Shown: piece after piece, positions 54,205-63,514 of the stretch
How the letters are laid out: every line of letters begins with the position of its first letter
Position numbering within the stretch: position 1 is the stretch's first letter
Origin: Ruegeria lacuscaerulensis
GTDB lineage: Bacteria; Pseudomonadota; Alphaproteobacteria; Rhodobacterales; Rhodobacteraceae
Assembly: GCF_013034685.1 (NCBI RefSeq)
Contig: NZ_WQGO01000003.1
Coordinates: 310,001-374,000, forward strand
Length of the DNA stretch: 64,000 nucleotides
Reading direction: 5' to 3'
The notes under the pieces: model-generated
The model's database searches: none
Seen by the model: only the letters and a program-made list of their open reading frames with translations
Told to the model about the DNA's origin: nothing
Made by a program: the position numbers and the translations under genes

Positions 54205-55632
54205 ATGACGATCACAGAAACGACACCGCCGATCGAGCTCTCGGAAGAGCCTGTCGATCAGCTGCTACAGAACATCAAGGACTACACCGCCATGAGCTTT
54301 GCGCTGCTTTGGCAGCGGCAAGCGATTTTTCTGGCGACGACCATTCTGACGGGCTTCTTCTTCGACTCGCTCAACGCGATCCTGTTCTATGGCACGATCC
54401 TGATATGCGAAGCGCAAGACCTGTATCTTGCTAAACGTGTGGCGCGCCTGCGGCGCGATGAACGGCGCGCGATTGCGATGATGGTCGCGTGGATATTGCT
54501 GAACACGATCCTAAGCGCCGCTGCCATCTGCCTCTATGCGGTGTCAGTTGCGTTCAAACAGCCGTCGGGGGGGCACTTCACCCCCTTGTTCTTCCTGTTT
54601 GCGGCCGCGCTTTTTGCGGCGATGAACAACCATCAGTTCGTCTGGGCCATGATCGTGCGGCTGGCCATGTATGGCGTGTCGTTCATGGTGATCGTCGTTA
54701 CCGATATCTGGATTGAACAACCTGACCTGTCGTCGGAACTTTGGCTGCATTTCTTCACGGTCGTCTTCGTGATGTACTTTTTGATCGACTGTTCGTTGGT
54801 CTTTCTTAAGCTTTATCGAAAAAATCTAGAGCAGCTTGAAAAACTAAGGGAAGAGCACGAACGTACCAAGGCGGCCTATATCGCCAAGACACAGTTCATT
54901 TCTACGGTTAGTCACGAATTGCGCACGCCGCTGACCTCTATCAAGGGATCGCTGGACCTGATCAACACAGGCGCGATGGGCGAGGTGCCTGAAAAGATGC
55001 AAAAACTTGTTGATCTGGCTGCGCGCAACAGTGAGCGGCTGGCGTCGCTGATCAATGACGTACTCGATATTCAGAAGATGGAAGCGGGTGAGATGGTCTT
55101 TCGGCAAACTGCGATTGATGTTCGTCCTCTTGTGCAAGAAGCCATTGCGGCCAATCTGGGTTATGCCAGTGCCCATAACGTAGTGATTGAAGAGAATGTC
55201 GACGGCCAAGCCGATCTGCAAATACGCGGGGATACATCGCGCCTGATTCAGGTGCTGACCAATATGATTTCGAATGCTGCCAAGTTCTCTTTCGATGGTG
55301 GCTCGATCACCGTCGGCTACAAGCAGGTCGGCGGCCGCGTGCGGATTTTTGTAAAGGATCAGGGGATCGGTATCCCCGCGGGAAGCCGAGACAAAGTTTT
55401 CGACCGCTTTTCGCAGATTGATTCATCTGATGAACGCCATGCCGGAGGTACAGGTCTTGGAATGAACATTTCCAAGGAAATCGTGGAACAGTTTGGTGGC
55501 ACGATCGACTACTACAGCACACTAGGCGTCGGAACCGAATTTTTCGTAGAGTTTCCCATCCTGGAACCGCGTAACAGGCCTGCAAAAGGACATGGACTTA
55601 CTGATCTGCCGAAAATCATACGATCCAACTAG
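54205..55632 (+). CDS. Membrane histidine kinase
   Basis: A 475-residue sensor kinase. Five or six TM helices span about 30-190 (IFLATTILTGFFFDSLNAILFYGTIL to FFTVVFVMYFLIDCSLVFLKLY) with only short loops, so the sensory part is likely in the membrane. A coiled coil (LEQLEKLREEHERTKAAYIA) leads to the H-box FISTVSHELRTPLTSIKGSL with H237, and a HATPase domain with NMISNAAKFSFDGGSI, DQGIGIPAG and GGTGLGMNISK. There is no receiver or PAS domain. Start ATG 54205 is used (GTG at 54202 is possible). The nearby orphan receivers at 48971 and 51431 are natural targets. Confidence 0.87.
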   Translation: MTITETTPPIELSEEPVDQLLQNIKDYTAMSFALLWQRQAIFLATTILTGFFFDSLNAILFYGTILICEAQDLYLAKRVARLRRDERRAIAMMVAWILLNTILSAAAICLYAVSVAFKQPSGGHFTPLFFLFAAALFAAMNNHQFVWAMIVRLAMYGVSFMVIVVTDIWIEQPDLSSELWLHFFTVVFVMYFLIDCSLVFLKLYRKNLEQLEKLREEHERTKAAYIAKTQFISTVSHELRTPLTSIKGSLDLINTGAMGEVPEKMQKLVDLAARNSERLASLINDVLDIQKMEAGEMVFRQTAIDVRPLVQEAIAANLGYASAHNVVIEENVDGQADLQIRGDTSRLIQVLTNMISNAAKFSFDGGSITVGYKQVGGRVRIFVKDQGIGIPAGSRDKVFDRFSQIDSSDERHAGGTGLGMNISKEIVEQFGGTIDYYSTLGVGTEFFVEFPILEPRNRPAKGHGLTDLPKIIRSN

Positions 55633-55668
55633 GCCGTCCATTTGGATCAGCCTTGGCCCAAAATTACT

Positions 55669-58170
55669 TCACCAGTCGAAACGCTCATAGACTTGTGTAT
55701 CTAGTGCCGAAACTTGCGGGCTGTCAGGTAGTGTCACTGTCTCGGACAGGACATCTGCTTCTTGGGCTATATCCTGAGCCTCCGGTGCCATGTCCCAAGG
55801 TTGAGAGGCCATATCAGTTTCCGTCGCGTCGGCGAGTACAGATGCATCCATTCTTTCGGACTCCGCGCCCGCTGGTTCTGATCCTCCGACAGTGAGTTGA
55901 ACCGGGATTTCTATTCTGTCCACTAAGTCGGGATCGTTGCGATCAGAGATTGCGAGTTCGAGGTTGATACTACCTTCGAATCCAGCGGGCGGGGAAATTT
56001 CCAAACTCGAAAGGTCCCAGCCATCCAAATTGACCACTTCTCCATCCGATAACAATGAGGCTTCGCCACTAACGAAGAGAGTGTTTTCGGGTGCGCCGTC
56101 CAACAAAATCGTCGCGCGCTCACTGGCTTCCGCTATGTCGATTTTTAGAGCTATAGTTCCACCTTCTTCGGCTGAGAGAATTCCGCTGACCTGAATTTCG
56201 GGCGCGTTTGAACTTTCTCCTTCCGGCCGGTTGTCTGGACCTGTTTCCAAAGCGGTGGTCGGCGCGCTTTCATCGAAAGAGCGTTGGACTTCCTGATCAC
56301 GGTTTTTGGCTTTTGAGTAGCTTTGACTTGCGGAATTGTTTTTTGACGCCAGACCGCTGGCGATTGCAGTCTCGGGCATGTCGGCAACAGTGATCGAGAT
56401 TGTCTCGGTTCGGCTTAAACCACCTGCGTCGATCACTGATACATCGATGTCAATCGAGGCTGCTACTTCATAGTCCAAGGCGACACCGGGCTTCAGTCGC
56501 AACTGGTTGCCGACCACTTCGAACCGATCATCCGAAACTTCGAACCGGTGTATGTCATTTGCATCGGGATCAGCGAAACTCAGATACCCAACGATGGCGC
56601 CTTCGGTATTTTCTGCGACCGAAAGCTGAGCCTCTGTCAAGGCGATGTTGTCGACCAGGGCGCCGTAGCTGTCATTTTGACTTTCTGGTTCACGGAGTTC
56701 CAGCGTGTCCTGGCCAGAGCCGACCACCTGAAGCTGGAACGTTTCCCAATCGGACGATTGTGGATCCAGTTCGCCGACCAACTGTCCGTTCCAATATACT
56801 TCGACCGTGTCGGTGCCACCGGATAGGCGCTCTCGCAGGTCAATGCCCAAATCGTAAAGCTGCCCGTCTTCAGTCTCAATCGTCTGGGAAATACTGTCGA
56901 CGCCCCTTGCGTGGTCCAACTCCAACAATTGGTCCCCATGTGAAGCCTTGGTCCCCCATAGATTATCCCAGATTTCAAGGCCATGAGCATCGGTCCATCC
57001 GCCAGAATCGTCGTTGTCGAAGCCGCGCCATCTGCCACGGTCGAGGTCGAATTCTTCAAAGCTTCCGTTTGCGACCAGATTGTCTGTTGCATTGCCAATG
57101 GACAAGTCGACCGGGGCTTCGTTGATGTCTTGGATATCCACTACGAAGGTTTCAGAAACACTCAGCCCGCCGGCGTCGATAGCTGTCACCTCAAGCTCGA
57201 TCTGTTGGGTGGTCTCATAGTCAATGTCCGCCTCAGGCTTGAGGCGTAACTTTCCATCAACAACTTCGAAACGGTCGTCCGAGACTTCGAAGCTGTGGCT
57301 GTCGCTCTTGTCTGGATCAATCACCGAAATCTCTCCAACCACGGCACCGGCTGCATTTTCTGCCACAGTTGAATTGCTGAGCGAAACGCTCTCGGGCCCT
57401 TCGTTCACATCCAGCACCTCGATGGTGAAAGTTTGCGTCAAGCTGAACCCGTGCGCGTTTGTGGCCGTCACGTCCACTTCGATCTGGGCTGCATCTTCAT
57501 GGTCCAGCGATACTTCGGGTTTTATTCGCAGCTCTCCATCAATGATTTCAAACCGATCATCCGAGACGGTAAATTCATGCGCGTCGCTGCTATTTGGATC
57601 AATGACGGTGAGGGTGCCAATCGCTGCACCAGACGCATTCTCTGCGACGGTCGCGTTGTCCAGATTTAGCGCGTCAGGCGCAAGGTCAACCTCCTGTTCT
57701 GGAGGAGGCATTGCGCTGGGACCAATGGAAACCGGGGCAGCGATTCTTGGCGGAACATCCGGAATTTCTGTAACCGTCGGAGAGCCCTCCGTGTTTGAGA
57801 TGTTGAGCTTCGAAAAAGGCTCATTGGCGGATCCTGAAAAAGAAGAGGGTGCTTCAGGTGCATCTGGAGCAGCCCGCGTTTGCACAGTTTTCTGGCCATC
57901 AATGACGGCCTGTGCTTGAGGAAGCGAGCGTTCGGCGCTGATGAAGTCGTCGCGCGCAGAAGGCATGTCTGCTTTCTCAGGTGCACCGTTTTGATGCAGC
58001 CTGTCGTCTATCGTTCCTTCGACCCGTTCCCCCGTGTGCAAAGTGCTGCGGGTCGGATCCTCTTGGATCGAAACGCCGCGCGCAACGTGAGAGTCGATCT
58101 CGGCTTTGTCGTTCAGTTCGGTTTGTGCGGAATTGATCTGATGCTCAAGATATTGCCCGGCTTTTTGCAT
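55669..58170 (-). CDS. Cadherin-repeat surface protein, probable type I secretion substrate
   Basis: An 833-residue acidic protein without signal peptide. Residues 1-160 are low-complexity. Cadherin-like repeats follow at about 168-258, 262-353 and 514-597, each with TVAENASGAAIGTLTVIDP-like openings, VSDDRFEIIDGELRIKPE and calcium-type DINEAP/DVNEGP joints. A jelly-roll module (about 362-513: NLVANGSFEEF, SISQTIETEDGQLYDLGIDLRERL) is inserted inside the third repeat. Residues 655-760 form another beta domain. The tail (766-833) is very acidic and ends YERFDW. No RTX nonapeptide is present. It is divergent from the exporter-like genes, which share its 168-bp upstream region; that context suggests type I export. 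Confidence 0.8.
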   Translation of the reverse strand: MQKAGQYLEHQINSAQTELNDKAEIDSHVARGVSIQEDPTRSTLHTGERVEGTIDDRLHQNGAPEKADMPSARDDFISAERSLPQAQAVIDGQKTVQTRAAPDAPEAPSSFSGSANEPFSKLNISNTEGSPTVTEIPDVPPRIAAPVSIGPSAMPPPEQEVDLAPDALNLDNATVAENASGAAIGTLTVIDPNSSDAHEFTVSDDRFEIIDGELRIKPEVSLDHEDAAQIEVDVTATNAHGFSLTQTFTIEVLDVNEGPESVSLSNSTVAENAAGAVVGEISVIDPDKSDSHSFEVSDDRFEVVDGKLRLKPEADIDYETTQQIELEVTAIDAGGLSVSETFVVDIQDINEAPVDLSIGNATDNLVANGSFEEFDLDRGRWRGFDNDDSGGWTDAHGLEIWDNLWGTKASHGDQLLELDHARGVDSISQTIETEDGQLYDLGIDLRERLSGGTDTVEVYWNGQLVGELDPQSSDWETFQLQVVGSGQDTLELREPESQNDSYGALVDNIALTEAQLSVAENTEGAIVGYLSFADPDANDIHRFEVSDDRFEVVGNQLRLKPGVALDYEVAASIDIDVSVIDAGGLSRTETISITVADMPETAIASGLASKNNSASQSYSKAKNRDQEVQRSFDESAPTTALETGPDNRPEGESSNAPEIQVSGILSAEEGGTIALKIDIAEASERATILLDGAPENTLFVSGEASLLSDGEVVNLDGWDLSSLEISPPAGFEGSINLELAISDRNDPDLVDRIEIPVQLTVGGSEPAGAESERMDASVLADATETDMASQPWDMAPEAQDIAQEADVLSETVTLPDSPQVSALDTQVYERFDW

Positions 58171-58338
58171 TGATCTGATCCCCGTTTGTTCCTCTGATTC
58201 CGGCCCATCAGTAACATAGGTTGTTGCTGCGATTGCGACTTAAGTATCTAAAAATTAAACGAAATAATCCACAGTTCTCGATCGGAGTTTACGCTTCTTC
58301 AATAGGTTCAGGCCAAACCGATTGGACGAGGCAACTGG

Positions 58339-60057
58339 GTGAGCAATAGGATGGGATCGAGCGAATTTATCGGACGAAAACTGATGCCACGGTTGGGTGT
58401 TCCGGTTTGGGTGGCTTCCCTGTCTTTGAACGTATTGTCACTTTTGATGCCGATCTCAATCCTGTTGATTTTCGACCGGATCATTCCATTCCAATCCATG
58501 GAAACTCTGCACGTTCTGACCTGCGTTCTACTGTTCAGTGCGGGGTTTGAACTTGTTTTGCGACATTGCCGATCCATTCTATTGTCGACCGCCGCAGAGG
58601 ATGCAGCGCGCGCCAACTACAGCCTTTTTATGAGACAGGTTCTGACGGCAAATACCCTGACCTTCGCCAAAGAGCCACCCAGCAGTTATGCCGAGCGCTA
58701 CGCTGCGATTGCGCAACTTCGGGATCATTATGCGGGGCAAGGGCAAACGCTTTCGATTGATCTGCCGTTTACGCTCATGTTTGCAATCTTGATCGGATTG
58801 ATTGGCGGCTGGCTCGTTCTGGTTCCATTGGGTGCTTTTGGCATCGTCCTGATTTTTGCGGCCGTAATGAAACGTGCTCAATGGAACTTGTTCCGACAGC
58901 GTAAGACACTGGACACCCGCAGATACGCCTTTTTGTCCGAGCTTTTGTCGAACATGAAGACAATCAAGGCTAACCGGATGGAGTCGCAAATGTCGCGGCG
59001 ATTTGAGATGCTTGAGGATCAGACAGTCGACATCAGCGGCCGAATGATACGTTTCGCCGGCTTCGCACAGAGTTTTGGCACCGTTTTTGCTCAGGTATCG
59101 GTGGCCGCAATGGGCTTGTTGGGCGCTTATCTGGCGATCCGAAATCAGATTGGTATCGCGGAAATGGCGGCCTGTATGCTTCTGAATGGGCGGATCGTGC
59201 AGCCGCTGACCAAATTGATGGCAATGTGGGTCCAGGCTGAAAATATCACTGTCGCCTGGTCCAGATTGAAAGAGATGAATGAGCTTGAAGCGCATCTGGT
59301 CGCGACGTCTGGCGACGGGAAGCTATCGGGTGTTGTTACGGCCTCGGACGTCTCGGTCAGGCGTTTGCATGGAAACGGCGCGTCATTTTCAACGGTCAGT
59401 TTTACAGCCAGCGCCGATAGAGGCGTTTTGATCGAAGCCGAGGAAAGCTGGATGGTCGACGCCCTTTTTGATGCGCTAACGGGACAGTGCGACCTGGATC
59501 AGGGAAGCATTCTTTTCGACAGAGTGGATGCCAAGAAAAGAGTTGCCTTTCGCGGCGAAAACGCGTTGGTCGCGCTGGAGAGAGAACCGGTTATCCTTTC
59601 AGGTACCTTGCTGGAAAACCTAAGTGCGTTTGGTGATCACGAGCGGATCGAAAGCGCCAAGACGGTTGCCGCTGCATTGGGGTTGGAACGCCGGATTTTT
59701 CGCCTACCGCTTGGGTACAACACCCCAATGACAATTGGGTCGGCGTTCGAACGCGACCCGGTGAACCGGCAATTGATCGCATTGGTGCGCGCACTGGCTC
59801 TACAGCCTCACATCCTGCTAATGAACGAGCCGACCGCTGTGCTTGATACGGCTGAGCGACAGGCGCTGGCAGATTATCTGGCTAAGTTAGAAGTGCGACC
59901 GACGCTTATCGTGGCATCGCCCGACCCGCGTTTTAAGCAATTTGCGCCACAGGTCGTCAGGCTAAATGCAACCAAGTCACGCGACATGGCAGCGTGGGTC
60001 GCGGATACGGATCTTGAAAGGCTGACATCAGAGGCCATGCAAAAGGGGGCCGCATGA
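58339..60057 (+). CDS. ABC-exporter-like protein with degenerate nucleotide-binding domain (1)
   Basis: A 572-residue protein. The N-terminal part is an ABC-exporter-type six-TM domain (about 15-300: VWVASLSLNVLSLLMPISILLIFDRIIP and FTLMFAILIGLIGGWLVLVPLGAF). The NBD region is full length but lacks the motifs: Walker A is E366-A-E-E-S-W-M-V (no Gly, no Lys), LSGGQ reads RDPVN (472-476), Walker B reads LLMNEP with Asn496 in place of Asp, and the H-loop His is Pro528. Start GTG 58339 lacks a clear ribosome site; ATG 58351 is the alternative. It overlaps the second exporter-like gene by four bases. Confidence 0.85.
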   Translation: MSNRMGSSEFIGRKLMPRLGVPVWVASLSLNVLSLLMPISILLIFDRIIPFQSMETLHVLTCVLLFSAGFELVLRHCRSILLSTAAEDAARANYSLFMRQVLTANTLTFAKEPPSSYAERYAAIAQLRDHYAGQGQTLSIDLPFTLMFAILIGLIGGWLVLVPLGAFGIVLIFAAVMKRAQWNLFRQRKTLDTRRYAFLSELLSNMKTIKANRMESQMSRRFEMLEDQTVDISGRMIRFAGFAQSFGTVFAQVSVAAMGLLGAYLAIRNQIGIAEMAACMLLNGRIVQPLTKLMAMWVQAENITVAWSRLKEMNELEAHLVATSGDGKLSGVVTASDVSVRRLHGNGASFSTVSFTASADRGVLIEAEESWMVDALFDALTGQCDLDQGSILFDRVDAKKRVAFRGENALVALEREPVILSGTLLENLSAFGDHERIESAKTVAAALGLERRIFRLPLGYNTPMTIGSAFERDPVNRQLIALVRALALQPHILLMNEPTAVLDTAERQALADYLAKLEVRPTLIVASPDPRFKQFAPQVVRLNATKSRDMAAWVADTDLERLTSEAMQKGAA

Positions 60058-62129
60058 CGACGCTTGAAGTAGAAAAAGCAACCGGCCTGCTGGACGCTCT
60101 GCTTTACAACCAAGGGCGCCGAAGCAGCCTAAACACGTTGCTGGAAGCACTCCCACATCAATCAGAAAGGCTAGATCAGGATGACATTCTGGATGTGCTC
60201 GACACGCTGAAAATTTCTTATACCAAAACTCGATGCCGGGAAGACACCATTGTGGGCGCGGATTGCCCGGCTTTGGTTATTCCCGAAACCGGGCCGTGGT
60301 ACGTCGCCTTGGGGCGTAACGGCTTGTCTTTGCGGGTGGCTGGCGCGAAAGACCACTCACCAAAACGTCGTAAGTGTTTGGTCATCCGAATTGAATCGAA
60401 GGCTTGGCGCGAAGAGGATGGTACGCCGCAAACTGTTCGTATGGCATTCCGAGTCTTTAGGCCGATGTTGCCTTGGCTTTTTCTTGCGTCATTCCTCATC
60501 AATCTATTGGGCTTGGCTGCGCCACTTTTGATCATGGCGATTTATGACAAGGTTATCCCATCGGGTTCGGTGGCAATGCTTACGTCATTGGTTGTTGCGG
60601 TCTTGGTTATCGGCCTCTCGGATATGTGTTTCCGACACGCGCGAACACGGGCATTGGCGTATATCGGCGCGCGCGGCGAACACCAACTCATGATTGCGTT
60701 GTTTCACAAACTGATGTCGCTGCCCCTGCAGCAGTTGCAGAAGTCGGATATCAGCCAACAGCTCTCTCGTTTCAGGCAATTCGAAGCCCTGCGAGACGTG
60801 TTCACAGGCCAGATCATGACCAGCTTGCTCGATTTGCCTTTCGTTTTAATTTTCTTTGCCGTCCTGACTTTTCTTGCCCCTCAGGTCGGATTGTTGACGC
60901 TTGGGCTTGTTGTTATTTTGGTGATACTCGGTTTCGTCACCATCCCCGAACAGCGGCGACTGGACAGTGCAGCCTCAGATGCGGCTGCAAAAAGTCAATC
61001 TGCAATGCAGCAGGCGATATTGCACCAGCGCATGATGAGCGACTTGGGACTGCAACAGAGATGGCTGGATCGCAGCTTGTCTTTGTCCGAAGCGGCAGAG
61101 GATGCAACGCGGCGTGCACGTGTGTTTCAGGCATTCACGCAGTCCTTGTCCCAATCGGTGACAGCGTTGGCCACGGTGGGGGCCATTATTCTCAGCGCTT
61201 ATGCAGCGGTGAATGGCGATCTCAGTTTTGGCGCTTTAATCGCCGTGATTGCTCTGGTGTCAAAAATTCTTGCCCCGGTACAGACATTGTATTGTTGCTG
61301 GGCTCAAATCCTGATTTTCAGTCACAGCCGCAATCAGGCTGATCGGGTGCTTTCATTGCCAGAAGAGCTTGAACTGGGGTTGGAGCATTCTCATTGCAAA
61401 GACATTCAGGGCGCGATCCAGTTTTCTGCCGTCACTTTTCGCCCAGATCCGCTGAATGCACCGCTTCTGTCGCAGGCGAGTTTGAGCTGTGATCCCGGTG
61501 AAGTCACCTTAATCATGAGCAGTGATGCAGCCGTGCGAACGGCGGTCTTAGACCTGATGGACGGGTTGGCTACGCCTTTGGCGGGCACTGTATCTTATGA
61601 TGACGTTGACTTGCGGCAAATCGCCAGGGACGAACTGCGCACTTCGGTTACTTACGCGACCTTTGAAAAAAAGCTGTTCTACGGCACGATCGCACAGAAT
61701 TTTCGATTGGCGTCTGTGTCACTGAGTGATTGCCAAATCGAAACGGCCTTGTCGCAGATGGGATTGTCGCAGGACCAGGAGTTGTTGCCAGATGGTCTTG
61801 AAACTCGTCTGACCGATGCTCACCTGGCGCAGTTGCCAGATGAAACCCTCAAGGCTCTGACCCTTTCGCGTAGCATGGCGCGCCCTTCATCGGTTTATCT
61901 GTTTTCGGAACCGACCAATGGTTTGTCAGATCAGCGCCGTGCTGCCTTCAAGGAGTGGGTGCGACAGCAAAAGAGGCGGAGTACCGTTGTGATCGCAACT
62001 GCGGACCGGTCCTTCCTTTCGATCGCAGATCGCTTTGTGTTTCTAAACGGAGAGCGCGTGGTTTTGAATGACACCGGAGAGGTCGGGCGCAGAAAGTTGA
62101 AGGCCATTTTACAGGCAATGGAAAAATAA
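60054..62129 (+). CDS. ABC-exporter-like protein with degenerate nucleotide-binding domain (2)
   Basis: A 691-residue protein. Residues 1-130 look like a C39-like (CLD) domain without a catalytic Cys (LLEALPHQSERLDQDDILDVLDTLKISY, then ADCPALVIPETGPWYVALG). A six-TM exporter domain follows (about 145-430) with PLLIMAIYDKVIPSGSVAML. The NBD region keeps its length, but Walker A is SSDAAVRT (489-496, Arg for Lys), the signature is LPDET (594-598), Walker B is YLFSEP with Ser618 for Asp, and the H-loop His is Ala650. It is paired with the first exporter-like gene, probably as a heterodimer. Confidence 0.85.
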   Translation: MTTLEVEKATGLLDALLYNQGRRSSLNTLLEALPHQSERLDQDDILDVLDTLKISYTKTRCREDTIVGADCPALVIPETGPWYVALGRNGLSLRVAGAKDHSPKRRKCLVIRIESKAWREEDGTPQTVRMAFRVFRPMLPWLFLASFLINLLGLAAPLLIMAIYDKVIPSGSVAMLTSLVVAVLVIGLSDMCFRHARTRALAYIGARGEHQLMIALFHKLMSLPLQQLQKSDISQQLSRFRQFEALRDVFTGQIMTSLLDLPFVLIFFAVLTFLAPQVGLLTLGLVVILVILGFVTIPEQRRLDSAASDAAAKSQSAMQQAILHQRMMSDLGLQQRWLDRSLSLSEAAEDATRRARVFQAFTQSLSQSVTALATVGAIILSAYAAVNGDLSFGALIAVIALVSKILAPVQTLYCCWAQILIFSHSRNQADRVLSLPEELELGLEHSHCKDIQGAIQFSAVTFRPDPLNAPLLSQASLSCDPGEVTLIMSSDAAVRTAVLDLMDGLATPLAGTVSYDDVDLRQIARDELRTSVTYATFEKKLFYGTIAQNFRLASVSLSDCQIETALSQMGLSQDQELLPDGLETRLTDAHLAQLPDETLKALTLSRSMARPSSVYLFSEPTNGLSDQRRAAFKEWVRQQKRRSTVVIATADRSFLSIADRFVFLNGERVVLNDTGEVGRRKLKAILQAMEK

Positions 62130-62130
62130 A

Positions 62131-63459
62131 ATGAGAGAGCAGACACAACAAAATTCGACCTCCGGTCCCACGGCAGGTTTAATAAATCGTCGTCGGATGC
62201 GACCTCCAAGGGTGGCCGCGTTTTTGGCGCTGACGATCTCGGGCTTTTTGGGCGTGATACTAGTTCTGGCGGGGCAAACCAACGTTCCTCAAATCACGCG
62301 GGCCCCGGGGACAATCTTGCCATTCGGGGACTATGCTCAGATCGAAACTCTGCACGGAGGCGTGGTCCGGGCCGTTCACGTGCGCAATGGCCAAACGGTC
62401 GAGGCGGGCCAACTTTTGGTGGAATTGGACCATCCAGACCTTTCGCGTGAGCAGGACATTATGACGGGTCAGCTTTCAGCAATTATTCGTCAGACCGAAA
62501 ATGCCAAAACCGTTTTGTCCATGCTAGACAGCGAGACTTTGCCAAGTGACCGCGCGCTTGATGAGATAAGGAGTAGAGGCCTGACCAATGCCGCGGCTAG
62601 GCTGGATCTGTATTCCGAAAGCCAGACGATCCAGCAGGTATCGATCCAGCAGCAAGAGGGGACGCTGCGAATTTTGCAAGATGCAGCCGAACTGTCAGCA
62701 GCACGGGTCGAAAGAAAACAAGATCTTCTGGCAAGATATGCACAGCTTAGGGCACGCGGATTGAAAACCCTGAGCGACTATCTTGAAGAGGAAGATGAGG
62801 TTGAAGCGGTTCGAATTGCGGCATCGGACGCGCGGGTTCGGTTGGCCCAGGCGGAAAATGCGTTGAATTTGGCCCGCGCGTCTATGGCAGAGGAAACTCT
62901 GGCTCTGCGCGAAGAGGTATTGACGAAACTTTCTGATCTGGATCAGGAAAGGGCAGAGCTTATTGCCGCTCTCAGGATAGTGGGAGCGCAGATCGCGAGC
63001 CTGGCCATCGTGGCTCCGGCCCGCGGAGTCGTTCAAGCTGCTGCCTATCCCAATCCGGGAGAGGTCATTGCGCCGGGTGAGGTGCTGTTCGAATTGTCGC
63101 CAACACATGACGCGCTATTGGTTGAGGCACGCATTCCAAACGCGGATATCGGTCATGTGGATACCAGTCAGCCAGTGTCCGTCAGCGTTGACACATTCGA
63201 TGTGCGCAGGTTCGGAAAGATCCAAGGGCGATTGCAAACTGTCTACCCCATGCCGCTTACCGATGAGAGGACCGGCGAGACCTATTTTCGCGCATCCTTT
63301 GTTTTGGCTGAAGGCAATGTGGGACGTGGACCTTATGAAAGGCCACTTCAGGCCGGGATGACGGTTGTGGCCGAGATGACGACAGGGGAGCAAACGCTGT
63401 TGTCCTATATGTTGAAACCTGTCCAGACGACTTTGGGCCGTGCTTTCAACGAAAGATAG
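62131..63459 (+). CDS. HlyD-family membrane-fusion (adaptor) protein
   Basis: A 442-residue adaptor with one N-terminal TM helix (VAAFLALTISGFLGVILVLAG). A lipoyl-like half follows (ETLHGGVVRAVHVRNGQTVEAGQLLVELDHPD), then a long helical coiled coil (about 100-270) and the second lipoyl half with VAPARGVVQAAAYPNPGEVIAPGEVLFEL. The periplasmic end is beta-rich (VSVSVDTFDVRRFGKIQG). It starts 1 base after the second exporter-like gene and is the canonical third gene of a type I secretion unit. A TolC-like protein is not in the window. Confidence 0.92.
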   Translation: MREQTQQNSTSGPTAGLINRRRMRPPRVAAFLALTISGFLGVILVLAGQTNVPQITRAPGTILPFGDYAQIETLHGGVVRAVHVRNGQTVEAGQLLVELDHPDLSREQDIMTGQLSAIIRQTENAKTVLSMLDSETLPSDRALDEIRSRGLTNAAARLDLYSESQTIQQVSIQQQEGTLRILQDAAELSAARVERKQDLLARYAQLRARGLKTLSDYLEEEDEVEAVRIAASDARVRLAQAENALNLARASMAEETLALREEVLTKLSDLDQERAELIAALRIVGAQIASLAIVAPARGVVQAAAYPNPGEVIAPGEVLFELSPTHDALLVEARIPNADIGHVDTSQPVSVSVDTFDVRRFGKIQGRLQTVYPMPLTDERTGETYFRASFVLAEGNVGRGPYERPLQAGMTVVAEMTTGEQTLLSYMLKPVQTTLGRAFNER

Positions 63460-63464
63460 TAGCC

Positions 63465-63500
63465 CGACCTGCGTGCCGCCTCATCTCGTCACGTAGGTCG
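63465..63500. terminator. Inverted repeat between convergent HlyD and DUF3299 genes
   Basis: CGACCTGCGTG (63465-63475) pairs with CACGTAGGTCG (63490-63500) with one mismatch across a 14-base loop. It sits in the 55-base gap between two convergent genes, where a shared terminator is expected. No long T-run follows on either side. Confidence 0.5.
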
Positions 63501-63514
63501 AGCAGGCGATGAAT

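Noticed and set aside
53888-54205. 105-codon plus-strand frame before the histidine kinase
   Set aside because: It begins inside the P450 on the opposite strand and runs through the promoter region. No signal or domain.
58339-62129. Exporter-like genes as frameshifted or decaying pseudogenes
   Set aside because: Both frames are uninterrupted over their whole length with intact TM domains and tight overlaps, so they are better read as functional proteins with altered NBDs.
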